NCBI RefSeq assembly: GCF_001187915.1
Contig: NZ_LGIU01000100.1
Span: 1-50,445 of the forward strand
DNA: 50,445 nucleotides
Reading direction: 5' to 3'
From: Arthrobacter sp. RIT-PI-e
Lineage (GTDB): Bacteria; Actinomycetota; Actinomycetes; Actinomycetales; Micrococcaceae
Numbering within the stretch: position 1 is the first letter of the stretch; each line of letters starts with the position of its first letter. Positions 8,027-17,986 of this stretch are shown here, piece by piece. The notes under the pieces were generated by a model. That model saw nothing but the letters and a program-made list of their open reading frames with translations, made no database searches and had not been told where the DNA came from. The translations under genes and the position numbers were made by a program.

Positions 8027-8850
8027 TCACCGGATCGGTCGTCCCCCGAGGACCGCCAGGACGGCCGCGAGGACCCGGTCGGGGGAGAACATCACGTCCT
8101 CGTAGCAGAAGCGGAGCACCGTGTACCCGCTGATGATCGTCATGTTGTTCCGCTGACGGTCGCGGCGCAGTGCCTGCCGGCCGGTGTGGAAGGCGGCACC
8201 GTCGATTTCCACCACGAGGAAGTCCTCGACGAGGAGTCGACGCGCCCCACGTCCTTGATCAGCACCTGAGGCCGTACGGCCAGCCCCGCTCCGGTGAGCA
8301 GCAGGCGCACCACCACTTCGATGGCAGAGTCCGCCGAACAGTCCACCTTCGCCAGCGCCGCTCGCGCCTTCCCGTTCCGGGATCCGGGCAGCCGCGCCCG
8401 GAGGAAGGCCGGCACGGTGTCGCCCCGCCGTAGCGCGCATTCCACCACCGGCACCGATTCCTCCTCGGGCCGGCACTGCAGCACGTGCACGAGCACGTCG
8501 ACGAGTCCGACGAGCGGCAGGCGGGGATGAACGGGCACCGAACGAGTGCGGTGATTCACGCATCCGGGCCCTGTGCCGTCCGGTCGGGAGAGGTGGAGTT
8601 CACCCGGCTCCCGTAGGCACTAGAGGCCGTAATGCCGTGCCGCCGAGACACAGGTGAGACGCGCGTGCTCGCTGACCGCTGTCACGAGATCGGACGGCGC
8701 GTCGGCCAGGGCGAGGATGCCCCGGCGGACCCTGATCACGCGATCCTCGTCGACACCGCGGGCGATCTCCCACCGGCTGATACCCCGGGCGTACAGGGCG
8801 TGCGTGGGGGCCGCTCCCCCGAGAGCGGTCAGGACGGTCTCGATCCTCAT
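8027..8850 (-). pseudogene. AbiEi/DUF559-type endonuclease-like protein, broken by a stop and a frameshift
   Basis: Three reading-frame pieces join into one protein family seen often in actinobacteria. The N-terminal winged-helix-like part begins MRIETVLTALGGAAP and ends HARLTCVSAARHYGL. A middle part then runs to QVLIKDVGRVD, and a C-terminal Vsr-like nuclease core (VEDFLVVEIDGAAFHTG ... DRQRNN) ends at 8027. Lesion 1 is an in-frame TAG at 8621-8623, where a Trp codon (TGG) would fit. Lesion 2 is a one-base loss near 8235-8241, after which the protein-like frame changes. Two independent lesions make a real pseudogene more likely than one read error. It lies between matching palindromes and an inverted repeat pair, which hints at a mobile or self-spreading unit. 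Confidence 0.75.
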
Positions 8851-8967
8851 CCCGCCAGTGCACACCCTCGTCAGGAGGACGGAGGATACGCAGGAGCACT
8901 ATGTGGACGAGCCTTGGCGACCAAGGGTGGTCTCAACGGCCATCGTCCGCGGTTTCAGGGACGCAGG

Positions 8968-8990
8968 GGCGTGTCGAGTCACGACACGCC
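8968..8990. repeat. palindrome GGCGTGTCG-N5-CGACACGCC, right of pseudogene
   Basis: Perfect 9-bp arms with spacer AGTCA. It shares its eight inner arm bases and 5-base spacing with the palindrome at 7958-7978. The spacer differs, so selection or copying acts on the arms. It sits in the roughly 200-base gene-free stretch between the pseudogene and the prenyl synthase gene, where I see nothing else apart from the inverted repeat copy. Confidence 0.6.
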
Positions 8991-9022
8991 GCATCCGGCC
9001 GCTGGTGCGTTCGAAGGCCGGC

Positions 9023-9034
9023 AACGACGGCGGG
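9023..9034. repeat. right copy of the 12-bp inverted repeat
   Basis: AACGACGGCGGG is the exact reverse complement of 7925-7936. It lies 13 bases past the stop of the prenyl synthase gene. Confidence 0.4.
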
Positions 9035-9046
9035 TGGGACCGCGGG

Positions 9047-10141
9047 TCAGACGTCCCTGCTGACCACGGCCTGCGCGAAGGCGGCCAGCGCCTGCTTGAC
9101 CACGCTGTCCGGGAGGGGCTCCAGGGCGTCGACGGCGTCGTCCGCCCACTGCTGCGCCACGGCCCACGCCTGCTGCGTCTCGGGGTGGGAGCGGACGGCG
9201 GCCACGGCCTCGGCGAGGGCCTCGTCGGAGGTCAGGTCACCGTCCACGAGGGCGACGACGTCGGCCGCGGAGGCGTCCCCGGCGGCGGCGGCGCGGCGCA
9301 GCAGGATCACGGGGAGCGTGGGTACGCCCTCGCGGAGATCCGTGCCGGGGGCCTTGCCGGACTTCACCTTGAGACCCGTGACGTCGATGACGTCGTCGGC
9401 GAGCTGGAAGGCGACACCCACCTTCTCCCCGTAGGAGACCATGACGTCCACAACCTCGGGGGACGTGTCGGCGAACAGGGCGCCAAGCTGACCGGAGGCC
9501 GCCACGAGCGATCCGGTCTTGTCCGCGATCACCGAGAGGTAGTGCTCGAGGTCGTCCTGACCCTCGCGCGGTCCCACGGTCTCGTGCAGCTGCCCCAGGC
9601 AGAGCCGCTCGAAGGTGCGGGCCTGGATGCCGAGGGCCTCGCCGCCGAGCTCGGACACGAGGATGGACGCACGGGCGAAGATGAGGTCGCCGGTGAGGAT
9701 CGCCACCGAGTTGCCCCACACGGCGTGGGCGGTGGGGGCGCCGCGGCGGTAGGGCGCGGAGTCCATGACGTCGTCGTGGTAGAGCGTGGCCAGGTGCGTG
9801 AGCTCGACGACGACGGCGGCCTGCACCACCTTGGAACGCGTCGGGTTGCCGAGGTGGGAGGCGAGGAGGGTGAGCAGGGGGCGGATGCGCTTGCCGCCGG
9901 CCTCCACCAGGTGCCGACTCGTAGCGTCGGCGAGGGGGTCCGAGTGGGAGATGGCCTCGCGCAGCTGCTTCTCCACCTCCGCGAGGCAGGAGGAGACGGA
10001 CGGCCCCAGTTCCGGGTCCTCGGCGATGAGGGCGAAACCGGGGGGCAGTGGCAGTGAATCCCCGTCCACGGCGAGCTCCGTGGTGTCCAACGCGCCGGCA
10101 CTGCCGCCGCTGGTCCACCCGGAGTTGAAGGAATGTGTCAC
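9047..10141 (-). CDS. polyprenyl diphosphate synthase (menaquinone side chain)
   Basis: 364-residue trans-prenyltransferase. It has GKRIRP for diphosphate binding, a first aspartate-rich motif whose core is DDVMD, and a second with core DDVID. These coordinate Mg2+ and the allylic diphosphate. The family extends FPP/GGPP with IPP to the C35-C50 chain. Its place directly after menG and the reductase gene, 9 bases downstream, points to the menaquinone side chain (heptaprenyl synthase component II or long-chain type). The GTG at 10141 has no clear Shine-Dalgarno, so it probably depends on translation of the upstream gene. Chain length cannot be read safely from the sequence. Confidence 0.92.
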   Translation of the reverse strand: MTHSFNSGWTSGGSAGALDTTELAVDGDSLPLPPGFALIAEDPELGPSVSSCLAEVEKQLREAISHSDPLADATSRHLVEAGGKRIRPLLTLLASHLGNPTRSKVVQAAVVVELTHLATLYHDDVMDSAPYRRGAPTAHAVWGNSVAILTGDLIFARASILVSELGGEALGIQARTFERLCLGQLHETVGPREGQDDLEHYLSVIADKTGSLVAASGQLGALFADTSPEVVDVMVSYGEKVGVAFQLADDVIDVTGLKVKSGKAPGTDLREGVPTLPVILLRRAAAAGDASAADVVALVDGDLTSDEALAEAVAAVRSHPETQQAWAVAQQWADDAVDALEPLPDSVVKQALAAFAQAVVSRDV

Positions 10142-10150
10142 GGACTAAGA

Positions 10151-11467
10151 CTAACGAAGGAGGGCGGCGCTGCGCGCACGTGGGTGGTGCACCGCGGCGG
10201 GTTGGTTGGTGGTGGGCGGGACGAGGGACTCGAGCAGGTGGATCACGCGGTCCTCGAAGCCCCGGCCGCCGGCGTCCGTGAGATTCGCGAGCATGCGCAC
10301 CACGAAGCGCATGAGCACCGGCACCGGCATGCCGGTGCGCAGGGCGAGCGAGAGGATGGCTGGTTTACCGATCAGCTGCGCGAAGATCCTGCCGAGGGTG
10401 AAGTGGCTGCCCCACTGCTCACGGACGTACGGCGCGTACCCGGACATCACCTGGTCCCGCCCCAGGGGTGAGCCCACGCCCTGCGACCGCTCGATGAACT
10501 CGGCCGCGTACCGCGCCGACTCCATGGCGTAGGAGATGCCCTCACCGTTGAACGGGGACACCATCCCGCCGGCGTCACCGAGGAGCAGGAGGCCGGGGCT
10601 GTAGTGCGGTGTGCGGTTGAAGCCCATGGGCAGTGCCGCGCCGCGGATCTCCCCCACCTGGTTCTCGGGGGAGAAACCCCATTCGGAGGGCATCCCGGCG
10701 GTCCAGTCCCGGAGCACCTGCTTGTAGTCCAGCTTGCCGAACTCCGCCGAGGAGTTGAGGATCCCGAGGCCCACGTTGGAGGTGCCGTCGCCCACGCCGA
10801 ACACCCAGCCGTACCCGGGCAGCGGCCTCCCGGTGGCGTCGGGGAGCTCGAGCCAGCCCTCCATCCAGTCGTCGTCGGTGCGCGGGCTGGTGAAGTAGGT
10901 GCGCACGGCCACGCCGAGCGGGCGGTCGTCGCGCTTCTGCATCCCGAGGCTGACGGCGGTGCGGGTGGAGTTGCCGTCAGCGGCGAGGACGACGTCGGCG
11001 GTGAAGGTGCGCGTCTCACCCGTCCTCCGGCCGTCGGCGTCGAGCACGTTCGCGATGACACCGGTGACGCGACCGGCGTCGTCGCGGACGGCGGAGGTGA
11101 CCGCGTGGCCCTCGAGGATGGTGGCACCGGCGGCACGGGCGTGCTCGGCGAGCGCTTCGTCGAAGCCGAGGCGCGTGCGGACCAGACCGTAGTCGGGGAA
11201 GTCGCTGAGCTCGGGCCAGGGCACCTCCACGGTGCGGGACCCGGCGATGAGGCGCAGGCCCCTGTTGCGGCGCCAGCCCTCGCTCTCCTCGTGCGGCAGG
11301 CCGAGCAACTGCAGTTCGCGCGTGGCCCGGGGCGTCAGTCCGTCGCCGCAGACCTTCTCGCGGGGGAAGAAGGTCTTCTCCAGCACCGTGACCTCGATGC
11401 CGGCGCGTGCCAGGTAGGAGGCGGCGGTGGACCCGGCCGGCCCTGCCCCGACGACGAGGACGGACAC
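10151..11467 (-). CDS. geranylgeranyl-reductase-family FAD oxidoreductase (MenJ-like)
   Basis: 438-residue flavoprotein. It has an N-terminal Rossmann signature [11 protein letters not shown], a CGDGLTP motif typical of the geranylgeranyl reductase family, and a second FAD-binding motif in [18 protein letters not shown]. In mycobacteria the relative MenJ saturates one isoprene unit of menaquinone. Its position between menG and the polyprenyl diphosphate synthase fits that role here (inference). The GTG at 11467 directly follows the stop (TAG at 11468-11470) that would end menG if its frameshift were repaired, so the two were probably coupled head to tail. Confidence 0.88.
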   Translation of the reverse strand: MSVLVVGAGPAGSTAASYLARAGIEVTVLEKTFFPREKVCGDGLTPRATRELQLLGLPHEESEGWRRNRGLRLIAGSRTVEVPWPELSDFPDYGLVRTRLGFDEALAEHARAAGATILEGHAVTSAVRDDAGRVTGVIANVLDADGRRTGETRTFTADVVLAADGNSTRTAVSLGMQKRDDRPLGVAVRTYFTSPRTDDDWMEGWLELPDATGRPLPGYGWVFGVGDGTSNVGLGILNSSAEFGKLDYKQVLRDWTAGMPSEWGFSPENQVGEIRGAALPMGFNRTPHYSPGLLLLGDAGGMVSPFNGEGISYAMESARYAAEFIERSQGVGSPLGRDQVMSGYAPYVREQWGSHFTLGRIFAQLIGKPAILSLALRTGMPVPVLMRFVVRMLANLTDAGGRGFEDRVIHLLESLVPPTTNQPAAVHHPRARSAALLR

Positions 11468-12240
11468 CTAGCCCGCCGCCGGCGTGGTACGGCGCCACCG
11501 GACCTGTCCCGGCAGCAGCGGCGGCTCCCCGTGCCCCTCCCCGGGCGCCCCGGCCTTGGGGGCGCGGGGCCGGCCACGACCCCGCCGTTGAGGTTCCGGT
11601 ACTCGACGTCGCCCCAGCCGCTCTCCGCGATCCAGCCCGCGAGCTCGTCCTGGTCCGGCCAGGCGCGGATGGACTCGGCGAGATACACGTAGGCGTCGGG
11701 GTTGGAGCTGACCCTGCGGGCGATCGCGGGCAGCGCCCGCATCAGGTACTCCGTGTAGACGGTGCGCCACGGGGCGAAGGTGGGGGATGAGAACTCCGCG
11801 ATGACCAGACGCCCGCCGGGACGGGTGACGCGCAGCATCTCGGCGAGCGCGCGCTTCGGCTCGTTCACGTTCCGCAGCCCGAAGGAGATGGTGCTCGCGT
11901 CGAAGGAGTCGTCCGCGAACGGCAGGTTCGTGGCGTCACCGGCCACGAAGTCGATGTCCGGGCGGCGCCGCTTGCCCACCTTCAGCATGCCCAGGGAGAA
12001 GTCGCAGGCGACGACGTCGATCCCGGCGTCCGCGTAGGGTTCGCTCGAGGTGCCGGTGCCGGCCGCGAGGTCGAGGACCCGCTGACCCGGCTCCGCGCCG
12101 ACGGCGTCCACCACCACGCGCCGCCAGCGGCGCGTCTGTCCCATCGACAGGACGTCGTTCACGACGTCGTACTTGGGCGCCACGTCGTCGAACATGGCTG
12201 CCACTTCATCCGGGCGCTTCTCCAGCGATGCACGATTCAC
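11335..12240 (-). CDS. menG: demethylmenaquinone methyltransferase, 3' end frameshifted as written
   Basis: SAM-dependent methyltransferase for the last step of menaquinone synthesis (MenG/UbiE). Visible are [12 protein letters not shown] for SAM binding, [27 protein letters not shown] and the C-terminal NLNGGVVA. After NGGVVA the frame turns into Arg/Pro-rich nonsense and runs 133 bases into the next gene (301 residues in total). A one-base gain near 11563-11570 would restore a family-like tail (HRAPKAGAP...) ending at 11468, flush against the next start, for about 258 residues. The catalytic domain is complete either way. The frameshift could be a consensus error in a G/C run or a genuine mutation. 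The GTG start shows no clear ribosome site. Confidence 0.85.
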   Translation of the reverse strand: MNRASLEKRPDEVAAMFDDVAPKYDVVNDVLSMGQTRRWRRVVVDAVGAEPGQRVLDLAAGTGTSSEPYADAGIDVVACDFSLGMLKVGKRRRPDIDFVAGDATNLPFADDSFDASTISFGLRNVNEPKRALAEMLRVTRPGGRLVIAEFSSPTFAPWRTVYTEYLMRALPAIARRVSSNPDAYVYLAESIRAWPDQDELAGWIAESGWGDVEYRNLNGGVVAGPAPPRPGRPGRGTGSRRCCRDRSGGAVPRRRRARCPSSSSGQGRPGPPPPPTWHAPASRSRCWRRPSSPARRSAATD

Positions 12241-12349
12241 CCGACCATCATCTCAAAGAAACCCTCACCGCCCGAACTGCGGGAGGGGTGCGCGAGCTCA
12301 CTCGTCGGCACCCGGGAGGCGCTCCGCCGCGGAGTACGCTGGGGGGATC
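12241..12349. promoter_or_regulatory. divergent menG / menF promoter region
   Basis: A 109-base gap between divergent starts. For menF, TACGCT at 12335-12340 fits a -10 box nine bases before the ATG, so the transcript is nearly leaderless. A G6 run (12341-12346) sits in between. No clear -10 was recognised for menG, and no operator palindrome was found. Confidence 0.4.
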
Positions 12350-13690
12350 ATGAGCACTCCGTCCCTCGCCGCGCTGTCCCCTGCCTCCGGGCGGTCCCGC
12401 GGGCTCCGCAGCATCACGGTGAGCAGGACCAGCATGGACCCCCAGACCGGCCTCCTCGACCATGTGGTCCGCAACGATGCCCACACCTGGATCCGGCGCG
12501 GCGGCGGTCTGGTGGCCTACGGCGAGACGGCCCGCTTCACCGTCACCGGACCGGACCGCTTCACCCGCGCACAGGACTGGTGGCGCAACGAGCTCGCGGG
12601 CGCCGAGATCGTCGATCACCTCGGCGTCCCCGGCACCGGGCTGATCGCCTTCGGGTCCTTCGCCTTCTCCAAGACCTCCCCGCACGCCTCGCGCCTGATC
12701 GTCCCCGAGGTGGTGGTCGGGTGCAGCGAGGGTACGAGCTGGCTGACCCTGATCACGGACGACGCCGACGCCGAGCTGAGCGCGGAGGCGGCGGAGGCCG
12801 CCCTGGCCGCCTACCTGCTGGAGCCCGACGGTGATCGCTCCCCCGGATCCGGCGACCGCCTGGAGCCCGGGGTGGTGAGCGAGGAGGGGTACCGCTCCGC
12901 CGTGGCCGAGGGTGTGGAGCACATCCGTGCCGAGGAACTGACCAAGCTCGTCCTGGCACGGGACGTCGTCGCCCGGCTCGACACCCCGGTGGCCACCGCG
13001 CAGGTGCTCCGTGAGCTCGCGGTCCGGTACGAGGACTGCTGGACCTACTCGGTGGACGGCCTGATCGGGTCCACGCCCGAGATGCTGATCAAGGTGGAGG
13101 AGAACACGGCGCAGGCCCGGGTGCTCGCCGGGACCCTGGACCGCGCCCAGGCGCCGAAGGACGATCCGGGCTACGCCACGCGTGTTCTCGCCGGATCGGA
13201 GAAGCAGCTCCACGAGCACCGGATCGCGATCGACTCGCTCACCGGGACCCTGCGGCCGTTCACCCGCTCCATGACGGCTCCGAGCGAGCCGTTCGTGCTG
13301 CAGCTGCCCAACGTGTGGCACCTGGCCTCCGACGTCCGGGCGGAACTGGCACCGGACGAGGACGGGCAGATCCCCACCTCCCTGGCCCTGGTGCAGGCCC
13401 TGCATCCCACGGCCGCCGTCTGCGGCACACCGACCACCGTGGCCGGCGCGCTGATCCGCAAGATCGAGCAGCTGGAACGCGGGCCCTACGCGGGTCCGGT
13501 GGGGTGGATCGACGCCGCCGGCAACGGGGAGTGGGGCATCGCCCTGCGGGGAGCGGTGATCGAGGAACCCACGAGGATCAGGCTCTACGCCGGGTGCGGG
13601 ATCGTGGACGGATCGCAGCCGGAGGCCGAGCTCGCCGAGACCTGGAGCAAGTTCCGGCCCATGATCGAGGCCCTCGGGCTGTCACGCTGA
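12350..13690 (+). CDS. menF: isochorismate synthase
   Basis: 446-residue chorismate-binding enzyme that converts chorismate to isochorismate, the first committed step to menaquinone. Family motifs in order: ELTKLVLARDV, GSTPEMLI, LAGTLDR, HEHRIAIDSL, LHPTAAVCGTP, GPYAGPVGW and YAGCGIVDGSQPE. The last region holds Mg2+-binding acidic residues. Siderophore-type isochorismate synthases look similar, but the divergent menG operon and the absence of ent/dhb genes favour menaquinone. The ATG at 12350 is chosen because upstream in-frame sequence overlaps the divergent promoter and lacks family character. Confidence 0.92.
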   Translation: MSTPSLAALSPASGRSRGLRSITVSRTSMDPQTGLLDHVVRNDAHTWIRRGGGLVAYGETARFTVTGPDRFTRAQDWWRNELAGAEIVDHLGVPGTGLIAFGSFAFSKTSPHASRLIVPEVVVGCSEGTSWLTLITDDADAELSAEAAEAALAAYLLEPDGDRSPGSGDRLEPGVVSEEGYRSAVAEGVEHIRAEELTKLVLARDVVARLDTPVATAQVLRELAVRYEDCWTYSVDGLIGSTPEMLIKVEENTAQARVLAGTLDRAQAPKDDPGYATRVLAGSEKQLHEHRIAIDSLTGTLRPFTRSMTAPSEPFVLQLPNVWHLASDVRAELAPDEDGQIPTSLALVQALHPTAAVCGTPTTVAGALIRKIEQLERGPYAGPVGWIDAAGNGEWGIALRGAVIEEPTRIRLYAGCGIVDGSQPEAELAETWSKFRPMIEALGLSR

Positions 13691-13712
13691 GCGCTGCCCG
13701 TTCCCGGATCGG

Positions 13713-13718
13713 TAGAAT
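13713..13718 (+). promoter_or_regulatory. candidate -10 box for the amino acid ABC operon
   Basis: TAGAAT lies 42 bases before the binding-protein ATG. It leaves a leader of about 35 nt that contains the GAAGAGG ribosome site. The -35 region is not convincing. Confidence 0.4.
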
Positions 13719-13760
13719 CGGTCACGATCTTTCCCACCAGTCCGTCCTGAAGAGGTACCC

Positions 13761-14552
13761 ATGTCCACCAAGAAGACCGCCGTGCTGGCCGCCCTGGCCG
13801 CCGGCACCCTCGCCCTGAGCGCCTGCGGGGGCGGCGACGACGCCGGGTCCGGCTCCGAGGAGGAGAACGGCCTGGGCCTCGTGTCCGCCGGTTCGCTGAC
13901 CGTGTGCTCGGACATCCCGTACCCGCCCTTCGAGTACGAGGAGAACGGCGAGTACACCGGCTTCGACATGGATCTCATGCGCGAGATCGCCACGGGCCTG
14001 GACCTCGAGCTCTCGGTGCAGGACGTCGGGTTCGACGGTCTGCAGAGCGGCGCCGTCCTGGGCGCACGGCAGTGCGACATCGGGGCGAGCGCCGTGACCA
14101 TCACGCCGGAGCGCGAGGTGAACCTCGCCTTCTCCGATCCGTACTACGACTCCCTGCAGTCCGTCCTCGTGCCCGAGGACTCGGACATCACCTCGATCGA
14201 CGACCTCGCGGGCAGGAAGGTCGGCGTGCAGCAGGGCACTACCGGTGCCACCTACGCCGAGGAGAACGCCCCTGAGGCCGAGCTCGTGCAGTACCCCTCC
14301 GACGCCGAGATGTACGCCGCGATCCAGGCAGGCAACGTCGACGCCCTCCTCCAGGACCTCCCGGTCAACCTGGGCCACACCGAGGACGGCGCCTTCACCA
14401 TCGCGGAGGAGCTGCCGACGGACGAGCAGTACGGCTTCATCATGATCAAGGACGGCAGCGAGGACCTCGTCTCCGCCGTCAACGAGCAGCTGACCGAGCT
14501 GCGCGACAACGGCAGGTACCAGGAGATTTACGACACCTACTTCTCGGAGTAG
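13761..14552 (+). CDS. polar amino acid ABC transporter substrate-binding lipoprotein
   Basis: 263 residues. The signal peptide has a lipobox LSAC with the lipidated Cys at about 21. A Gly/Ser/Glu-rich linker follows, then a type II periplasmic fold of the SBP_bac_3 family ([15 protein letters not shown] ... [11 protein letters not shown] ... [15 protein letters not shown]). It captures an amino acid or similar small polar solute outside the membrane and hands it to the next two gene products. Specificity is not readable. It leads a three-gene operon, and a strong hairpin follows its stop. Confidence 0.92.
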   Translation: MSTKKTAVLAALAAGTLALSACGGGDDAGSGSEEENGLGLVSAGSLTVCSDIPYPPFEYEENGEYTGFDMDLMREIATGLDLELSVQDVGFDGLQSGAVLGARQCDIGASAVTITPEREVNLAFSDPYYDSLQSVLVPEDSDITSIDDLAGRKVGVQQGTTGATYAEENAPEAELVQYPSDAEMYAAIQAGNVDALLQDLPVNLGHTEDGAFTIAEELPTDEQYGFIMIKDGSEDLVSAVNEQLTELRDNGRYQEIYDTYFSE

Positions 14553-14561
14553 ACACATCGC

Positions 14562-14593
14562 ACCGTTCGGCGTCGACGACGGCGCCGAACGGT
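14562..14593 (+). other. intercistronic stem-loop after the binding-protein gene
   Basis: Arms ACCGTTCGGCG and CGCCGAACGGT (11 bp, perfect) with a 10-base loop. No T-run follows. Such stems after binding-protein genes usually protect the upstream mRNA and let a fraction of transcription continue, giving more binding protein than permease. Confidence 0.65.
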
Positions 14594-14626
14594 CCCATCT
14601 CCTTCGAAGGAAGGTAGTTCCTCCGC

Positions 14627-15408
14627 GTGAAACGCTCGACCCGCAGACGCCTCACGCAGGGCGTCCTCTACGCGATCTTCGCAGCAGTCGTCCTCCTCGT
14701 CCTCCTGTCGATCGACTGGGGGAGGATCCAGCCCTACTTCTTCAATGTCGACGTGGCGCGGGACGCCTTCCCCGGGATCCTCACCATCGCGGCGAAGAAC
14801 ACCGTCGTCTACACCGCGATCGCCTTCGTGGGTGGCATGCTGTTCGGGCTCGCGCTCGCGCTCATGAAGCTCTCGCCGGTGCTGCCGTACCGCTGGCTCG
14901 CCACCGCCTACATCGAACTCTTCCGCGGACTGCCCGCCCTGCTCGTGATCTTCGGGTTCGCGTTCGCCGTGCCGATCGCCTTCTCCTGGCAGGCTCCGGG
15001 CGGCAGCGTGGGTGCCGGTCTGATCGGCCTCATCGTGGTCTCGGCGGCATACATCGCCGAGACCATCAGGGCTGGTATCGAGGCCGTGCCCAAGGGTCAG
15101 GTCGAGGCGGCACGGTCCCTCGGCATGAACCCCGCCTGGACCATGATCACGGTGGTACTCCCCCAGGCCTTCCGGATCATCACGCCTCCCCTGACCAACG
15201 AGCTCGTGATCCTCATCAAGGACACCTCACTCCTGTTCATCGCGGGTATGGCGATCGGCGACCGCGAGCTCACGACCTTCGCCCGCGACTCCCTGACGAA
15301 CTCCGCGAACGCGACGCCCCTGGTGGTGGCCGCACTGCTCTACCTGGTGATCACGCTCCCGCTCACCCAGCTGGTCGCGAAGCTCGAGCGACACAACAAG
15401 AGAGGCCG

Positions 15409-15412
<4 letters not shown>
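14627..15412 (+). CDS. polar amino acid ABC transporter permease
   Basis: 261-residue inner-membrane permease of the HisM/GlnP type with about five helices. The EAA loop reads [22 protein letters not shown], which docks the ATPase. The first helix is near residues 11-25. The GTG start follows GAAGGAAGG at a slightly long spacing. The stop overlaps the ATPase start (GTGA), so the two are translationally coupled. Confidence 0.92.
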
Positions 15413-16172
<760 letters not shown>

Positions 16173-16176
<4 letters not shown>

Positions 16177-17948
16177 GAGCCTGGTGCCGGGGTGACCACT
16201 GCGGCGGCCACCACCGCCCGGACGCGGGCGTGGAGTTCCCGCAGGGTGGTGCGGTCGGCCTTGATCTCGAGGACCGAGCGTCCCCGGACGGGTTCCTCCA
16301 GCGCGGCGTCGAGCTCCTCCACCGTGCCGGCCCGCTGGTGCTCGAGGCCGTAGGCGGCGGCCAGGGCGGCGAGGTCCACGGTGTGCGGGGTGCCGAACAG
16401 GCGCTCGACGGCGGCACCGTAGCGCGCCGTCGTGGGCTCCGCACCGGGCGCGAGCAGACCGAAGATGCCGCCCCCGCCGCCGTGGAGCACCACGAGCTGC
16501 AGGTCCGGTTGCGGCTCGCCGACACCGAGGAGCAGCCCGCCGACGTCGTGCAGGAACGTCAGGTCCCCCATGAGGGCGCGGGTGGGGATGCCCGCGGCGA
16601 GCGCCACGCCCGTGGCCGTGGAGACGGTGCCGTCGATGCCCGCGAGGCCGCGGTTGGCGAACACCTCGAGCGGGTGCTGGTCCGTGGCGGCCACGAGATC
16701 CACGTCGCGGATCGGGTTGGAGGAGCCGAGCACCCGGTTGCCGTCCGTGTGCTCCCAGACGGCGTCGGCCACGTGCAGACCGTTGAGTCCCGGCCCCGCG
16801 GCGAGGAGTGTCTGCACCGCGGCCGCGGCGGCGGCGCCCGCCCCCCGCCCCGGGGCGGGCCGCCCCGCCCCGCCGCGGCCCGCGAAGCCCAGCAGCTCGG
16901 GCGGGGGGTGGATGATCCGCTCGGGGCGCCGCCCGTCCTCGAACCAGGCCACCGGCTCCGGGAGGTAGAGGGCGTGCTCGACGTCGGCGCGGGCCAGCAG
17001 CGCCGCGACCGGCCGGGACAGCGTGGGGCGGCCGAAGGTGACCACGCGGGTGATCATCGGCCCGAGGTGCTCGAGGAGCAGGCGATAGGGGGCGATCGCG
17101 CTGCCGCCGAACCGGGCGTTGGACGACGGCTCGGCGAGCAGGGGCAGTCCGAGGTGGGCGGCGAAGACCGCGGCGAGCTCTCCCGCCCCGTGACCGGCGA
17201 CCACCACGGTCCGGCCGGTTCCGGGGTCCTCCGGCACGGACGCCTCGTGGTCCGTCCCGGGGGCCGGTTCGGCATCCTGCACCGGTGCGACGTCGGCCAC
17301 GGGACCGCCGCCGTCCCGGGCGGAGGACGAGACGGAGTCCGGGACCAGCGGGTCGCGGAAGGCGAGCTTGAGGGGCACCGGGCCGGGCGGCAGCGCGGGC
17401 TCACCGGGTGCGGAGCGCCCGACGGCGGGGCGGCGCGCCCGCGCGACGCCGTGGTACGGGTCCACCCCCGCCGCGAGGTCGGAGCCGGCCCGCACGTGCA
17501 CACCGAACAGGCCGGGCTGCACCGTGGTCTGGTTGGCGCCCGTGCCGCGCAGTTCCTCCGGGCGGTCCGCGGAGAGCACCACGAGGGGGACCGCCGCGTG
17601 GTTGGCCTCCATCACGGCCGGCAGCAGCTCGCCCACCGCGGTGCCCGACGTCGTCAGGACCGCTGCGGGCCGGCCGGCCCCGAGGGCCAGCCCGAGGGCC
17701 GTGAAGGCCGCCGACCGCTCGTCGATCCGGACGTGGAGGCGCACTTCCCCGGCGGCCTCCGCCTCCGCGAGCGCGTACGCCAGGGGCGCGCTCCGTGACC
17801 CGGGGGCGACGACGACGTCCGTCACGCCACCGGCGACGAGGGCCCGCACCACGCGGGCGGCGGATGCCGCCGCATCCAGGGGTGCCTTGAGGGATGCATC
17901 GCGGGCGGGGTCGAGCGGGGCGTCGGGAGCAGCGGGGATCTCGGTCAC
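16173..17948 (-). CDS. menD: SEPHCHC synthase
   Basis: 591-residue ThDP enzyme that joins isochorismate and 2-oxoglutarate in menaquinone synthesis. Visible are [12 protein letters not shown], an IDERSAAF glutamate region, [39 protein letters not shown] and GDLTFLHD of the ThDP-Mg site. Two oddities stand out. First, where most relatives have Asn/Asp residues before the glycines of the ThDP-Mg motif, this reads [11 protein letters not shown] (His489-Gly490), so a usual metal ligand is missing. Second, residues of about 355-378 are encoded by a G/C-only run. The GTG at 17948 is chosen for the GAGGATGGGA site upstream and because it clears menC; an earlier in-frame ATG at 18038 would overlap menC by 52 bases. 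Confidence 0.88.
16817..16884. other. 68-base run with no A or T inside menD
   Basis: Every base from 16817 to 16884 is G or C, including the perfect 16-bp palindrome CCCGCCCCGGGGCGGG at 16844-16859. It encodes an Ala/Gly/Arg/Pro stretch ([18 protein letters not shown]) where MenD proteins usually have a less biased helix. Confidence 0.8.
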
Positions 17949-17986
17949 GGTCCCATCCTCACACCTCGGTCCCGGGCGCACCCCCT

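Noticed and set aside
8654..10057. Long + strand frame across the pseudogene edge and prenyl synthase
   Set aside because: Antisense to the prenyl synthase; its N-terminal part is the complement of the DUF559 pseudogene.
11555..11580. Programmed frameshift in menG
   Set aside because: No recognisable slippery heptamer or downstream stimulator, and both frames end within about 130 bases of each other; error or mutation is simpler.
16230..17798. Long + strand frame opposite menD
   Set aside because: Shadow of menD; no motif, signal or ribosome site.
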